Origin: Xanthomonas hortorum pv. cynarae
GTDB lineage: Bacteria; Pseudomonadota; Gammaproteobacteria; Xanthomonadales; Xanthomonadaceae
Length of the DNA stretch: 64,000 nucleotides
Direction of reading: 5' to 3'
Assembly (NCBI RefSeq): GCF_002939985.1
Contig: NZ_MDFM01000001.1
Coordinates: 124,001 to 188,000 of the forward strand
The notes beneath the pieces were generated by a model. It worked only from the letters and a program-made list of their open reading frames with translations, was not told where the DNA came from and searched no databases. Positions within the stretch are counted from its first letter, which is position 1. Every line of letters starts with the position of its first letter. Positions 9,974 to 18,796 of this stretch are shown one piece after another. A program made the position numbers and the translations under genes.

Positions 9974-10018
9974 CAATGCAAAAGCCTGTTTTCCTTCAGC
10001 TTCCGTAGGATAAATATC

Positions 10019-10378
10019 ATGAGCATCAACAAGAACATCGCCCGTCTGCGTCGCGCCAAGTCCACCCGTTCGCACATTCGTGAGCTGGGCGTCGCCCGCT
10101 TGTCGGTGCTGCGCACCGGCCAGCATCTGTATGCGCAGGTCTTCACTGCCGACGGCTCCAAGGTGATCGCTGCTGCGAACACGCTGCAAGCCGACGTCAA
10201 GGAAGGTCTGAAGAACGGCAAGAACAGCGATGCGGCCGTCAAGGTCGGCAAGCTGATCGCCGAGCGCGCCAAGGCTGCGGGTATCGAGAAGGTCGCATTT
10301 GATCGCTCGGGCTACCGCTACCACGGCCGTATCAAGGCGCTGGCCGACGCGGCTCGCGAAGGCGGCTTGAAGTTCTAA
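10019..10378 (+). CDS. rplR: 50S ribosomal protein L18
   Basis: The 119-residue product [23 protein letters not shown]... has the C-terminal signature [27 protein letters not shown]18 binds 5S rRNA together with L5. The start follows GTAGGATAAATATC, a modest ribosome site. A 159-base gap with a 12-bp perfect hairpin follows before rpsE. Confidence 0.98.
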   Translation: MSINKNIARLRRAKSTRSHIRELGVARLSVLRTGQHLYAQVFTADGSKVIAAANTLQADVKEGLKNGKNSDAAVKVGKLIAERAKAAGIEKVAFDRSGYRYHGRIKALADAAREGGLKF

Positions 10379-10386
10379 GCACTGCT

Positions 10387-10413
10387 GCGAATGTGGCCAG
10401 CGGCCACATTCGC
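10387..10413 (+). repeat. Perfect 12-bp hairpin between rplR and rpsE
   Basis: GCGAATGTGGCC (10387-10398) pairs exactly with GGCCACATTCGC (10402-10413) over a 3-base loop, 9 bases after the rplR stop. No T tract follows. A second smaller hairpin (CCGGCA / TGCCGG) follows near 10421-10440. The structure may tune read-through or mRNA decay. Confidence 0.6.
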
Positions 10414-10537
10414 GTTACCGCCGGCAGGGGAGATGCCGGACCGTCCCGTTCTTTTGTAACGGTGCCGGGAACACAGTTCCATTCCACAACCATAAGCGGC
10501 CCCGAGCCGTACATACTCAATCAATCAAGGAATCAAG

Positions 10538-11080
10538 ATGGCAGAAGAACGTGCACCGCGGGGTCGTGATCGCGACCGTAACCGCGAAGAGAAAGTCGAC
10601 GATGGCATGATCGAAAAGCTGGTCGCGGTCAATCGCGTCAGCAAGACGGTCAAGGGCGGTCGCCAGTTCACCTTCACCGCGTTGACAGTGGTTGGCGATG
10701 GTCTGGGCAAGGTTGGTTTCGGTTACGGCAAGGCGCGCGAAGTGCCGGTTGCCATCCAGAAGTCGATGGAGCAGGCGCGCAAGAATCTGGCGACTGTCGA
10801 TCTGAACAACGGCACCTTGTGGCATGCCGTCAAGTCCGGTCATGGCGCAGCTCGCGTCTACATGCAGCCTGCTTCGGAAGGTACCGGCGTCATCGCTGGC
10901 GGCGCCATGCGCGCTGTGCTGGAAGCGGTTGGCGTGAAGAACGTGCTGGCCAAGGCGGTCGGTTCGCGTAATCCGATCAACCTGGTGCGTGCAACGCTGA
11001 AGGGTCTGTCGGAAGTGCAGTCGCCGGCGCGTGTTGCGGCCAAGCGCGGCAAGAAGGTGGAGGAGCTCAACCATGGCTAA
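10538..11080 (+). CDS. rpsE: 30S ribosomal protein S5
   Basis: The 180-residue product is longer than the 166-residue E. coli S5, mainly because of an arginine- and aspartate-rich start ([19 protein letters not shown]). The S5 domain follows, with [21 protein letters not shown] and the [14 protein letters not shown] block. S5 takes part in decoding accuracy. Its 3' end overlaps rpmD by 8 bases. Confidence 0.98.
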
Positions 11081-11264
11081 GGACACTGGCAAGACTGTGA
11101 AGGTGCGCCTGGTGCGTGGCCTGCGTGGTACCCAGTCGCGTCACCGCCTGTCGGTGCATGCGTTGGGCCTGAATAAGATCAACGATGTGCGTGAACTCAA
11201 GGACAGCCCGCAGGTGCGTGGCCTGATCAATACGGTTCACTACCTCGTCAAGGTTGAGGACTAA
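11073..11264 (+). CDS. rpmD: 50S ribosomal protein L30
   Basis: The 63-residue product [19 protein letters not shown]... has the L30 signature [23 protein letters not shown] in order. The ATG lies inside the rpsE end, with GGTGGAGGAG 10 to 20 bases upstream, so it is probably translationally coupled. It is followed by rplO after 4 bases. Confidence 0.97.
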
Positions 11265-11268
11265 TCCC

Positions 11269-11712
11269 ATGACTATGCATCTCAATGACCTCAAGCCCGC
11301 TGACGGCGCTCGTACCGAGCGCACGCGCGTCGGTCGCGGCATCGGCTCCGGCCTTGGCAAGACCTGTGGCCGTGGCCACAAGGGCTCGTTCGCTCGCAAG
11401 GGTGGCGGCAAGATCAAGGCGGGTTTCGAAGGCGGCCAGACCCCAATGCAGCGTCGTCTGCCCAAGATCGGTTTCCGCTCCAAGATGGCGCGTGACAGCG
11501 CTGAAGTGTTGTCCTACCAGCTGGATAAGCTGGAAGCCGGTGAGATCGACTTTGCAGCGTTGCGTGCGGCCAATCTGGTCCCGAGCCGCGCCAAGAAGGC
11601 GAAGATCGTGCTGAAGGGCGAGCTGAGCAAGAAGTTCGTGCTGAAGGGTGTCGCTGCGACTGCAGGCGCCAAGGCAGCAATCGAAGCTGCCGGCGGCAGC
11701 GTAGAGGAGTAA
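11269..11712 (+). CDS. rplO: 50S ribosomal protein L15
   Basis: The 147-residue product starts [15 protein letters not shown] and contains the glycine-rich RNA-binding arm [20 protein letters not shown], then [18 protein letters not shown] second in-frame ATG lies 6 bases on. L15 is a late-assembling 50S protein. It is followed 7 bases later by secY. Confidence 0.97.
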   Translation: MTMHLNDLKPADGARTERTRVGRGIGSGLGKTCGRGHKGSFARKGGGKIKAGFEGGQTPMQRRLPKIGFRSKMARDSAEVLSYQLDKLEAGEIDFAALRAANLVPSRAKKAKIVLKGELSKKFVLKGVAATAGAKAAIEAAGGSVEE

Positions 11713-11719
11713 TCGGCAG

Positions 11720-13087
11720 ATGGCGCAGGCTGGCATTGGTAACCTCGGTGGCGGGCTTGGCAAGTTCACGGAACTTCGCCAGCGGCTGTTGTTCGTCCTC
11801 GGGGCATTGATCGTCTATCGCATCGGCTGCTACGTGCCGGTGCCTGGCGTGAATCCCGATGCCATGCTTTCGTTGATGCAGGCGCAGGGTGGCGGCATCG
11901 TGGACATGTTCAACATGTTCTCGGGCGGCGCCCTGCACCGTTTCAGTATTTTTGCGTTGAACGTGATGCCGTATATTTCGGCATCGATCGTGATCCAGTT
12001 GGCCACGCACATCTTTCCCGCGCTCAAGGCGATGCAGAAAGAAGGCGAATCCGGCCGACGCAAGATCACCCAGTATTCGCGCATCGGTGCGGTGCTTCTG
12101 GCAGTAGTGCAGGGCGGCAGTATCGCGCTGGCACTGCAGAATCAGACCGCGCCGGGTGGCGCTCCGGTGGTATACGCGCCGGGCATGGGCTTTGTGCTGA
12201 CTGCAGTAATTGCACTGACTGCCGGCACCATCTTTCTGATGTGGGTGGGCGAGCAGGTCACTGAGCGCGGCATCGGTAACGGTGTGTCGTTGATCATCTT
12301 TGCCGGCATCGTCGCAGGTCTTCCGTCGGGCGCAATCCAGACTGTCGAAGCATTCCGCGAAGGCAATCTGAGCTTCATCTCGTTGCTGCTGATCGTCATC
12401 ACCATCCTGGCCTTTACGCTGTTTGTGGTGTTTGTCGAACGCGGACAGCGGCGTATCACGGTCAACTATGCGCGTCGCCAGGGCGGCCGCAATGCCTACA
12501 TGAATCAGACCTCGTTTCTGCCGTTGAAGCTCAACATGGCAGGCGTGATTCCGCCGATCTTCGCATCCAGCATCCTGGCATTCCCGGCGACGCTGTCGAT
12601 GTGGTCCGGTCAGGCCGCATCGGGCAGTGGTGTGGGTTCGTGGTTGCAGAAGATTGCCAATGCGCTTGGACCTGGTGAGCCAGTGCATATGCTGGTGTTT
12701 GCTGCGCTGATCATCGGCTTCGCGTTTTTCTATACCGCGCTGGTGTTCAACTCGCAGGAAACTGCCGACAACCTCAAGAAGTCCGGTGCGTTGATTCCGG
12801 GCATCCGTCCGGGCAAGGCGACTGCGGATTATGTGGACGGCGTGCTGACGCGTTTGACTGCGGCTGGTTCGTTGTACTTGGTCATCGTCTGCTTGTTGCC
12901 GGAAATCATGCGCACGCAGCTCGGCACCTCGTTCCACTTCGGTGGCACCTCGCTGTTGATTGCGGTGGTGGTGGTGATGGACTTCATTGCGCAGATCCAG
13001 GCGCATCTGATGTCCCACCAGTATGAGAGTTTGCTGAAGAAAGCCAACCTCAAGGGCGGCTCCCGCGGCGGTCTGGCGCGCGGTTAA
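11720..13087 (+). CDS. secY: Protein translocase subunit SecY
   Basis: The 455-residue membrane protein has about ten hydrophobic segments. The plug and lateral-gate region is visible around [37 protein letters not shown] and the cytosolic loop [23 protein letters not shown] that contacts SecA and the ribosome. It forms the protein-conducting channel with SecE and SecG. It is last in the spc operon. rpmJ, which follows secY in E. coli, is not present in the 334 bases before rpsM. Confidence 0.98.
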   Translation: MAQAGIGNLGGGLGKFTELRQRLLFVLGALIVYRIGCYVPVPGVNPDAMLSLMQAQGGGIVDMFNMFSGGALHRFSIFALNVMPYISASIVIQLATHIFPALKAMQKEGESGRRKITQYSRIGAVLLAVVQGGSIALALQNQTAPGGAPVVYAPGMGFVLTAVIALTAGTIFLMWVGEQVTERGIGNGVSLIIFAGIVAGLPSGAIQTVEAFREGNLSFISLLLIVITILAFTLFVVFVERGQRRITVNYARRQGGRNAYMNQTSFLPLKLNMAGVIPPIFASSILAFPATLSMWSGQAASGSGVGSWLQKIANALGPGEPVHMLVFAALIIGFAFFYTALVFNSQETADNLKKSGALIPGIRPGKATADYVDGVLTRLTAAGSLYLVIVCLLPEIMRTQLGTSFHFGGTSLLIAVVVVMDFIAQIQAHLMSHQYESLLKKANLKGGSRGGLARG

Positions 13088-13314
13088 AGTGGTACACTAG
13101 AACTTCATTACGTGAAGACGGCCTGGTTCCCGGGCCACGATCTTCCGATCAGAAGGGCGGCTCGCGCGAAGTCTCGCGCGCGGGTGTGACGAGGTGGTCC
13201 TGTGCGGGAGTAGTACAGGCGATTCGGAGAAGTTTTCTGGATCAACATCGTCCGGCGCCGGAGCGAGGGCACACTCCCCACGCCGGGTCCATGGAACTTT
13301 CTGGTTCCACGGGC

Positions 13315-13343
13315 TTCAAAGCAATCCGAGGCCTTGCTACAAT
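13315..13343 (+). promoter_or_regulatory. Candidate promoter of the alpha operon (rpsM)
   Basis: TTCAAA at 13315-13320, a 17-base spacer and TACAAT at 13338-13343 lie about 79 bases before rpsM, within a 334-base gap after secY. Transcription would start near 13350. The leader could hold an S4 target as in E. coli, but I cannot show that from the sequence. Confidence 0.55.
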
Positions 13344-13421
13344 TCCGAGTTCACTTTTGATCCATCCTGCCGGATGGCGCCTGGGCGCTGTCGGGCCATC
13401 ACTCAGTTGGAGAATCGCGTC

Positions 13422-13778
13422 ATGGCGCGTATTGCAGGCGTCAACCTGCCAGCCCAGAAGCACGTCTGGGTCGGGTTGCAAAGCATCTACGGCATCGGCC
13501 GTACCCGTTCGAAGAAGCTCTGCGAATCCGCAGGCGTTACCTCGACCACGAAGATTCGTGATCTGTCCGAACCCGAAATCGAGCGTTTGCGCGCCGAAGT
13601 CGGCAAGTATGTCGTCGAAGGCGACCTGCGCCGTGAAATCGGTATCGCGATCAAGCGACTGATGGATCTGGGCTGCTACCGCGGTCTGCGTCATCGTCGT
13701 GGTCTCCCGCTGCGTGGTCAGCGTACCCGTACCAACGCCCGCACCCGTAAGGGTCCGCGCAAGGCGATCAGGAAGTAA
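13422..13778 (+). CDS. rpsM: 30S ribosomal protein S13
   Basis: The 118-residue product [19 protein letters not shown]... ends in the basic tail [20 protein letters not shown]13 contacts P-site tRNA and forms a head complex with S19. The frame extends far upstream, but this ATG follows GTTGGAGAA and matches the family start. It is the first gene of the alpha group. Confidence 0.98.
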   Translation: MARIAGVNLPAQKHVWVGLQSIYGIGRTRSKKLCESAGVTSTTKIRDLSEPEIERLRAEVGKYVVEGDLRREIGIAIKRLMDLGCYRGLRHRRGLPLRGQRTRTNARTRKGPRKAIRK

Positions 13779-13788
13779 GGGATAGATC

Positions 13789-14181
13789 ATGGCAAAGCCA
13801 GCAGAAAAGAAAACGAAGAAGAAGATCAAGCGCGTCATCACTGATGGCGTCGCCCACGTCCACGCTTCGTTCAACAACACCATCATCACCATCACCGATC
13901 GCCAGGGCAATGCACTGTCGTGGGCTACGTCCGGCGGCGCCGGGTTCCGTGGTTCGCGTAAGTCGACCCCGTTCGCTGCTCAGGTTGCCGCCGAAAAGGC
14001 TGGCCGCGCTGCGCTCGATTACGGCGTGAAGTCGCTGGAAGTGCGTATCAAGGGTCCGGGTCCGGGCCGTGAGTCGGCCGTGCGTTCGTTGAACAACGTG
14101 GGCTACAAGATCACCAACATCATCGACGTGACGCCAATCCCGCACAACGGGTGCCGTCCGCCGAAGAAGCGTCGCGTCTAA
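13789..14181 (+). CDS. rpsK: 30S ribosomal protein S11
   Basis: The 130-residue product begins with a lysine-rich stretch ([10 protein letters not shown]) and carries the S11 core [22 protein letters not shown] and the end [19 protein letters not shown]11 lies in the platform near the mRNA exit. It sits 10 bases after rpsM and 14 before rpsD. Confidence 0.98.
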   Translation: MAKPAEKKTKKKIKRVITDGVAHVHASFNNTIITITDRQGNALSWATSGGAGFRGSRKSTPFAAQVAAEKAGRAALDYGVKSLEVRIKGPGPGRESAVRSLNNVGYKITNIIDVTPIPHNGCRPPKKRRV

Positions 14182-14195
14182 GGGAGCGATAAGAA

Positions 14196-14822
14196 ATGGC
14201 TCGTTATATCGGTCCTACCTGTAAGCTCGCCCGCCGCGAAGGCGCCGACCTTTCCCTCAAGAGCCCGGCGCGCGCGCTGGACTCCAAGTGCAAGCTTGAG
14301 CAAAAGCCCGGCCAACACGGCGCGGCTCGCAAAGGCAAGCTCTCCGACTACGCTACCCAGCTGCGTGAAAAGCAGAAGGTCAAGCGCATCTATGGTTTGC
14401 TGGAACGTCAGTTCCGCAACTACTACAAGAAGGCCTCGACCAAGAAGGGCAACACCGGCGAGAACCTGCTGCAGTTGTTGGAAACCCGTCTGGACAACGT
14501 CTGCTACCGCATGGGCTTTGCCGTCACCCGTCCGGCCGCGCGCCAGCTGGTGTCGCACCGTGGCGTGCTGGTCAATGGCAAGTCGGTGAATCTGGCTTCG
14601 TACCAGATCAAGGCTGGCGATGCGATCACGCTGTCGGAAAAGGCACAGAAGCAGCTCCGCGTGCAGGAAGCCCTGACCGTGGCTGAGCAGCACGACATGA
14701 CGCCGTCGTGGGTCGAAGTCGATTCGAAGAAGTTCAGCGGCGTGTTCAAGGCTGTTCCGGATCGTGCCGACCTGCCTTCGGATATCAACGAAGCGCTGAT
14801 CGTCGAGTTGTATTCGAAGTAA
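14196..14822 (+). CDS. rpsD: 30S ribosomal protein S4
   Basis: The 208-residue product begins [19 protein letters not shown]. It has the N-terminal S4 domain and the S4 RNA-binding domain, seen as [31 protein letters not shown] in blocks near residues 97-130. S4 starts small-subunit assembly. In E. coli it represses the alpha operon. A hairpin lies in the 53 bases before rpoA. Confidence 0.98.
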   Translation: MARYIGPTCKLARREGADLSLKSPARALDSKCKLEQKPGQHGAARKGKLSDYATQLREKQKVKRIYGLLERQFRNYYKKASTKKGNTGENLLQLLETRLDNVCYRMGFAVTRPAARQLVSHRGVLVNGKSVNLASYQIKAGDAITLSEKAQKQLRVQEALTVAEQHDMTPSWVEVDSKKFSGVFKAVPDRADLPSDINEALIVELYSK

Positions 14823-14836
14823 TTCACATTGGAGAG

Positions 14837-14855
14837 CCTCCGGCACCGCCGGAGG
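14837..14855 (+). repeat. Hairpin between rpsD and rpoA
   Basis: CCTCCGGC and GCCGGAGG form a perfect 8-bp stem over a 3-base loop (ACC), 15 bases after rpsD and 20 before rpoA. No T tract follows. The ribosome site of rpoA (CAGGAGA) lies downstream of it. Confidence 0.6.
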
Positions 14856-14875
14856 TTCGCAGGAGACCCCGCAAC

Positions 14876-15874
14876 ATGACGGTTACCGCCAACCAGGTTC
14901 TGCGCCCCCGTGGTCCGCAGATCGAACGTCTTACCGACAATCGCGCAAAGGTCGTGATCGAGCCCTTGGAGCGCGGTTACGGGCACACGCTGGGCAATGC
15001 CCTGCGTCGTGTGCTGTTGTCGTCGATCCCGGGTTTTGCGATCACCGAGGTCGAGATCGATGGCGTGCTGCACGAGTACACCACGGTCGAAGGGCTGCAG
15101 GAAGACGTGCTTGACGTCCTGCTCAACCTGAAAGACGTGGCAATTCGTATGCACAGTGGCGATAGCGCCACGCTGTCGCTGTCCAAGCAGGGTCCGGGTA
15201 CGGTCACTGCGGCCGACATCAGGACCGATCACAACGTCGAGATCATCAACGGCGACCACGTGATCTGCCACCTGACCAAGGACACGGCGCTGAACATGCG
15301 CCTGAAGATCGAGCGTGGTTTCGGCTATCAGCCGGCTGCCGCGCGTCGTCGTCCGGACGAAGAGACCCGCACCATCGGTCGTCTGATGCTGGATGCATCG
15401 TTCTCGCCGGTGCGTCGCGTTGCCTATGCCGTGGAAGCTGCGCGTGTGGAACAGCGCACCGACCTCGACAAGTTGGTGATCGACATCGAAACCAACGGCA
15501 CGATCGATGCCGAGGAAGCCGTGCGCACCGCCGCCGACATCCTCAGCGATCAGCTGTCGGTGTTCGGTGATTTCACCCACCGCGATCGCGGTGCGGCCAA
15601 GCCGGCTGCCAGCGGCGTGGATCCGGTGCTGCTGCGCCCGATCGACGACCTCGAGCTGACCGTGCGTTCGGCCAACTGCCTGAAGGCCGAAAGCATCTAC
15701 TACATCGGCGATCTGATCCAGAAGACCGAAGTGGAGCTGCTCAAGACCCCGAATCTGGGCAAGAAGTCGCTCACCGAAATCAAGGAAGTGCTGGCACAGC
15801 GCGGCCTTGCACTGGGCATGAAGCTGGAGAACTGGCCGCCGGCCGGTGTCGCTCAGCACGGCATGCTTGGTTAA
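14876..15874 (+). CDS. rpoA: RNA polymerase alpha subunit
   Basis: The 332-residue product has the N-terminal dimerisation domain ([19 protein letters not shown] near residue 32) and the C-terminal domain with [23 protein letters not shown] and [19 protein letters not shown], which binds UP elements and activators. AGGAGA lies 11 bases before the ATG. The frame is open far upstream, but that part belongs to another frame of rpsD. It is followed by a terminator-like hairpin, then rplQ after 181 bases. Confidence 0.99.
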   Translation: MTVTANQVLRPRGPQIERLTDNRAKVVIEPLERGYGHTLGNALRRVLLSSIPGFAITEVEIDGVLHEYTTVEGLQEDVLDVLLNLKDVAIRMHSGDSATLSLSKQGPGTVTAADIRTDHNVEIINGDHVICHLTKDTALNMRLKIERGFGYQPAAARRRPDEETRTIGRLMLDASFSPVRRVAYAVEAARVEQRTDLDKLVIDIETNGTIDAEEAVRTAADILSDQLSVFGDFTHRDRGAAKPAASGVDPVLLRPIDDLELTVRSANCLKAESIYYIGDLIQKTEVELLKTPNLGKKSLTEIKEVLAQRGLALGMKLENWPPAGVAQHGMLG

Positions 15875-15884
15875 TGTGTCAAGG

Positions 15885-15918
15885 CATGGGCGTCTTCGGG
15901 CGCCCATGTTTGTTTTTT
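15885..15918 (+). terminator. Terminator-like C(UUCG)G hairpin between rpoA and rplQ
   Basis: CATGGGCGTC (15885-15894) and GGCGCCCATG (15899-15908) form a 10-bp stem, with one G-U pair, closed by the very stable UUCG tetraloop. TTTGTTTTTT follows directly. This is a good intrinsic terminator in the middle of the alpha group and would reduce rplQ relative to rpoA unless read through. Confidence 0.75.
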
Positions 15919-16055
15919 CCACATCGACGGGCCAAAGCCCGCGGTGACATCCGGTCAAAGGACGGCCGGCTCGGACCAACCGCAGTCCATTCAACAGCGC
16001 CAGGATGGCGACAACGTCTCTCAAGCAGTCTCAACATTCTTAGGAAATCACACTC

Positions 16056-16439
16056 ATGCGTCACCAGAAATCCGGTCGTAAATTCAACCGTACCAGCGCG
16101 CACCGTGAAGCCATGTTCCGCAATATGGCTGCTTCGCTGTTCAAGCACGAGCTGATCAAGACCACCTTGCCGAAAGCCAAGGAACTGCGTCGCGTCGCCG
16201 AGCCGCTGATCACCATCGGTAAGGTCGATGGCGTTGCCAATCGTCGTCTGGCGTTCGCTCGCCTGCGCGACAAGGAAGCAGTGGGCAAGCTGTTCGTCGA
16301 GCTGGGCCCGCGTTACGCGACCCGTCCCGGCGGCTACCTACGTATCCTGAAGGCCGGCTTCCGTGCCGGTGACAATGCGCCGATGGCGTATGTCGAGCTG
16401 GTCGACCGTCCGGTCGTCGCCGAGGAAGTGGCCGAGTAA
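16056..16439 (+). CDS. rplQ: 50S ribosomal protein L17
   Basis: The 127-residue product [23 protein letters not shown]... is the expected L17, with [22 protein letters not shown] in the middle. L17 lies at the base of the large subunit next to the tunnel exit. TTAGGAAATCACACTC precedes the ATG. It is separated from rpoA by a terminator-like hairpin, so it may also have its own promoter, which I cannot identify. A strong terminator follows. Confidence 0.98.
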
Positions 16440-16470
16440 TCGGATCGCTCTTCGCAAAGATTCTTGAAAA

Positions 16471-16494
16471 AGCCCGGCTAGCGCCGGGCTTTTT
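16471..16494 (+). terminator. Terminator after rplQ
   Basis: AGCCCGGC (16471-16478), a TAGC loop and GCCGGGCT (16483-16490), flanked by A and T runs (AAAA before, TTTT after), form a good rho-independent terminator at the end of the ribosomal locus. Confidence 0.9.
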
Positions 16495-16751
16495 CGTTGG
16501 TGCGTCGAACGTGATTGCATTGGTGCCAGCGATGCGTGGGGCTGCGCAATGATGGCAGCACGCAGTCGCCAGATGCCGGGTCGGTGCTGCTTTGCTGCTG
16601 GATGCGATCACGGGCGGGTGTTGTCTTGATGCTGTCAGGCAGATGCGCGCTGTGTGCTTGGCGCCCTTCGAGCCGGCAGACGCAGGCTTGCGTGGTCATG
16701 GCGGCGGCGATGGCAGATAATCGATGACTCGATCCTAGGCAAGCGGTAACG
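16495..16751. other. Intergenic space before dsbB
   Basis: These 257 bases contain no convincing gene. Short open frames on both strands lack ribosome sites and recognisable products. A promoter for dsbB should lie here, but I see no clear -35/-10 pair. Confidence 0.5.
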
Positions 16752-17270
16752 ATGAATCCATTTCGTTGGGGTTTCCGGGCGCAATCTCTGCTGGGCTTTC
16801 TTGCATGCGCAGGATTGCTTGCCTATGCGATCTACGTGCAGCTGCATCTTGGGCTTGAGCCATGCCCGCTGTGCATCTTCCAGCGCATCGCGTTTGCGGC
16901 ACTGGCTGTGTTTTTCCTGCTGGGTGCGTTGCATGGGCCACGCGCTGCGGGCACGCGCAAGGTCTATGGTGTGCTGAGTTTCATCGCTGCCGGCGTGGGC
17001 ATGGGTATCGCGGCGCGGCATGTCTGGGTGCAGGTCCGGCCCAAGGACATGATGTCGTCGTGCGGGCCGCCGCTGAGCTTTCTGAGCGAGACGATGGGGC
17101 CATTCGAAGTGTTCCGCACCGTGCTGACCGGCACCGGCGACTGCGGCAATATCGATTGGCGCTTTCTGGGCCTGAGCATGCCGATGTGGAGCATGCTGTG
17201 GTTCGTGGGCTTGGCGCTGTGGGCGCTGTATGCCGGGTTCAAGCAGCGTGGTCCGCGTAAATTGTTCTGA
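16752..17270 (+). CDS. dsbB: Disulfide bond formation protein B
   Basis: The 172-residue inner-membrane protein has four hydrophobic segments. The first periplasmic redox pair is CPLC at residues 38-41. The second pair is formed by the cysteines of MMSSCGPP and TGDCGN in the second periplasmic loop. DsbB reoxidises DsbA and passes electrons to quinone. It stands alone here, between rplQ and the DAHP synthase gene. Confidence 0.95.
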   Translation: MNPFRWGFRAQSLLGFLACAGLLAYAIYVQLHLGLEPCPLCIFQRIAFAALAVFFLLGALHGPRAAGTRKVYGVLSFIAAGVGMGIAARHVWVQVRPKDMMSSCGPPLSFLSETMGPFEVFRTVLTGTGDCGNIDWRFLGLSMPMWSMLWFVGLALWALYAGFKQRGPRKLF

Positions 17271-17318
17271 TCGTTCCGTTCCGGCAATGGCCGGCGCCCG
17301 AGATTTCTGGAGTTCACG

Positions 17319-18710
17319 ATGTCCGCTTCCCTTCATCCGTCCGTCAACGAGGCAGACCAGTGGTCGCCGCAGAGTTGGCGCCAGCGTCCGGCGCTGCAGA
17401 TGCCGACCTACCCGGACGCAGCTGCGTTGGAGCACACCTTGGACGAGTTGCGGCAGTTGCCGCCGCTGGTGACCTCGTGGGAAATCTTTGCGCTCAAGCG
17501 CCAGCTGGCCGAGGCCCAGGAAGGCAAGCGATTCCTGCTGCAAGGCGGCGATTGCGCGGAGAATTTCAGCGATTGCGAATCGGGCACGATCTCCAACCGC
17601 TTGAAAGTGCTGCTGCAAATGAGCCTGGTGCTGGTGCACGGCCTGCACCTACCGGTGGTGCGCGTAGGACGCTTTGCCGGACAGTACGCCAAGCCGCGTT
17701 CGGCCGACACCGAAACCCGCGATGGGGTGACCTTGCCGAGTTATCGCGGCGATGTGATCAATGCGCCGGCGTTCACCGAAGCGGCGCGCATACCGGATCC
17801 GCGCCGCATGATCACCGCGCATTCGCGCTCGGCGATGACGATGAATTTCGTGCGGGCCTTAATTGACGGTGGCTTTGCCGACCTGCACCACCCCGAATAC
17901 TGGAATCTGGATTGGGTGGGCTATTCGCCGCTGGCGGCGGACTACCAGAAGATGGTGTCCTCGATCGGCGATGCAGTGCGCTTCATGGAAACCTTGTCCG
18001 GGGCGGAGGTGTACAACCTCAATCGCATCGATTTCTACACCTCGCACGAGGCGCTGTTGCTGCCTTACGAGGAAGGCTTGACCCGTCAGGTGCCGCGTCA
18101 GTGGGGCTGGTTCAACCTGAGTACGCATTACCCGTGGATCGGCATGCGCACCGCTGCGCTGGATGGCGCGCATGTTGAGTATCTACGTGGCGTGCGCAAT
18201 CCGATCGCGATCAAGGTCGGGCCGTCGGTACAGCCGGACCAGTTGCTGCGTCTGATCGATGTGCTCAATCCGGAAGACGAGCCCGGCCGCTTGAGCTTCA
18301 TCCATCGTATGGGCGCGGCCCAGATCGCCGAAAAATTGCCGCCGCTGCTGGATGCGGTCAAGCGCGATGGGCGGCGTGTGCTGTGGGTGTGCGATGCGAT
18401 GCACGGCAATACCGAAAGTACCGGAAATGGCTACAAAACAAGGCGTTTCGACAATATCCGCAGCGAGGTGGAGTTGTCGTTCGATCTGCATGCGGCGGCC
18501 GGGACGCGGCTGGGCGGCGTGCATCTGGAATTGACCGGCGAAGACGTCACCGAATGCACCGGCGGCGCGCGCGAGTTGACCGAGCGCGATCTGGAGCGTG
18601 CCTATCGTTCCAGCGTGGATCCGCGCTTGAACTATGAGCAGTCGCTGGAAATTGCGATGGCGATCGTACGCAAGCAACAACAGGTGGTGGCGCAACCGCT
18701 GGGCGCGTGA
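17319..18710 (+). CDS. 3-deoxy-7-phosphoheptulonate synthase, class II
   Basis: The 463-residue product is a class II (plant-type) DAHP synthase, which condenses phosphoenolpyruvate and erythrose 4-phosphate in the first step of the shikimate pathway. Diagnostic blocks are WRQRPALQMPTYPD near residue 20, LLQGGDCAENFSDC near 70, RVGRFAGQYAKPRS near 112, PHLLLPYEE-like EALLLPYEEGLTRQ, GMRTAALDGAHVEYLRGVRNPIAIKVGP and DAMHGNT. The metal-binding cysteine lies in GGDCAE. The gene starts 48 bases after dsbB, with TTCTGGAGTTCACG before the ATG. I leave the symbol blank because naming (aroG, aroF, aroH) varies for this class. Confidence 0.95.
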   Translation: MSASLHPSVNEADQWSPQSWRQRPALQMPTYPDAAALEHTLDELRQLPPLVTSWEIFALKRQLAEAQEGKRFLLQGGDCAENFSDCESGTISNRLKVLLQMSLVLVHGLHLPVVRVGRFAGQYAKPRSADTETRDGVTLPSYRGDVINAPAFTEAARIPDPRRMITAHSRSAMTMNFVRALIDGGFADLHHPEYWNLDWVGYSPLAADYQKMVSSIGDAVRFMETLSGAEVYNLNRIDFYTSHEALLLPYEEGLTRQVPRQWGWFNLSTHYPWIGMRTAALDGAHVEYLRGVRNPIAIKVGPSVQPDQLLRLIDVLNPEDEPGRLSFIHRMGAAQIAEKLPPLLDAVKRDGRRVLWVCDAMHGNTESTGNGYKTRRFDNIRSEVELSFDLHAAAGTRLGGVHLELTGEDVTECTGGARELTERDLERAYRSSVDPRLNYEQSLEIAMAIVRKQQQVVAQPLGA

Positions 18711-18796
18711 TTTCAATGTGCGTATGACGTGATGCTCATGCCGCTTGCGGCATGATCCTGCAGCCATCCCTCTTTCCCCCCCACAGGAGGAACGGT

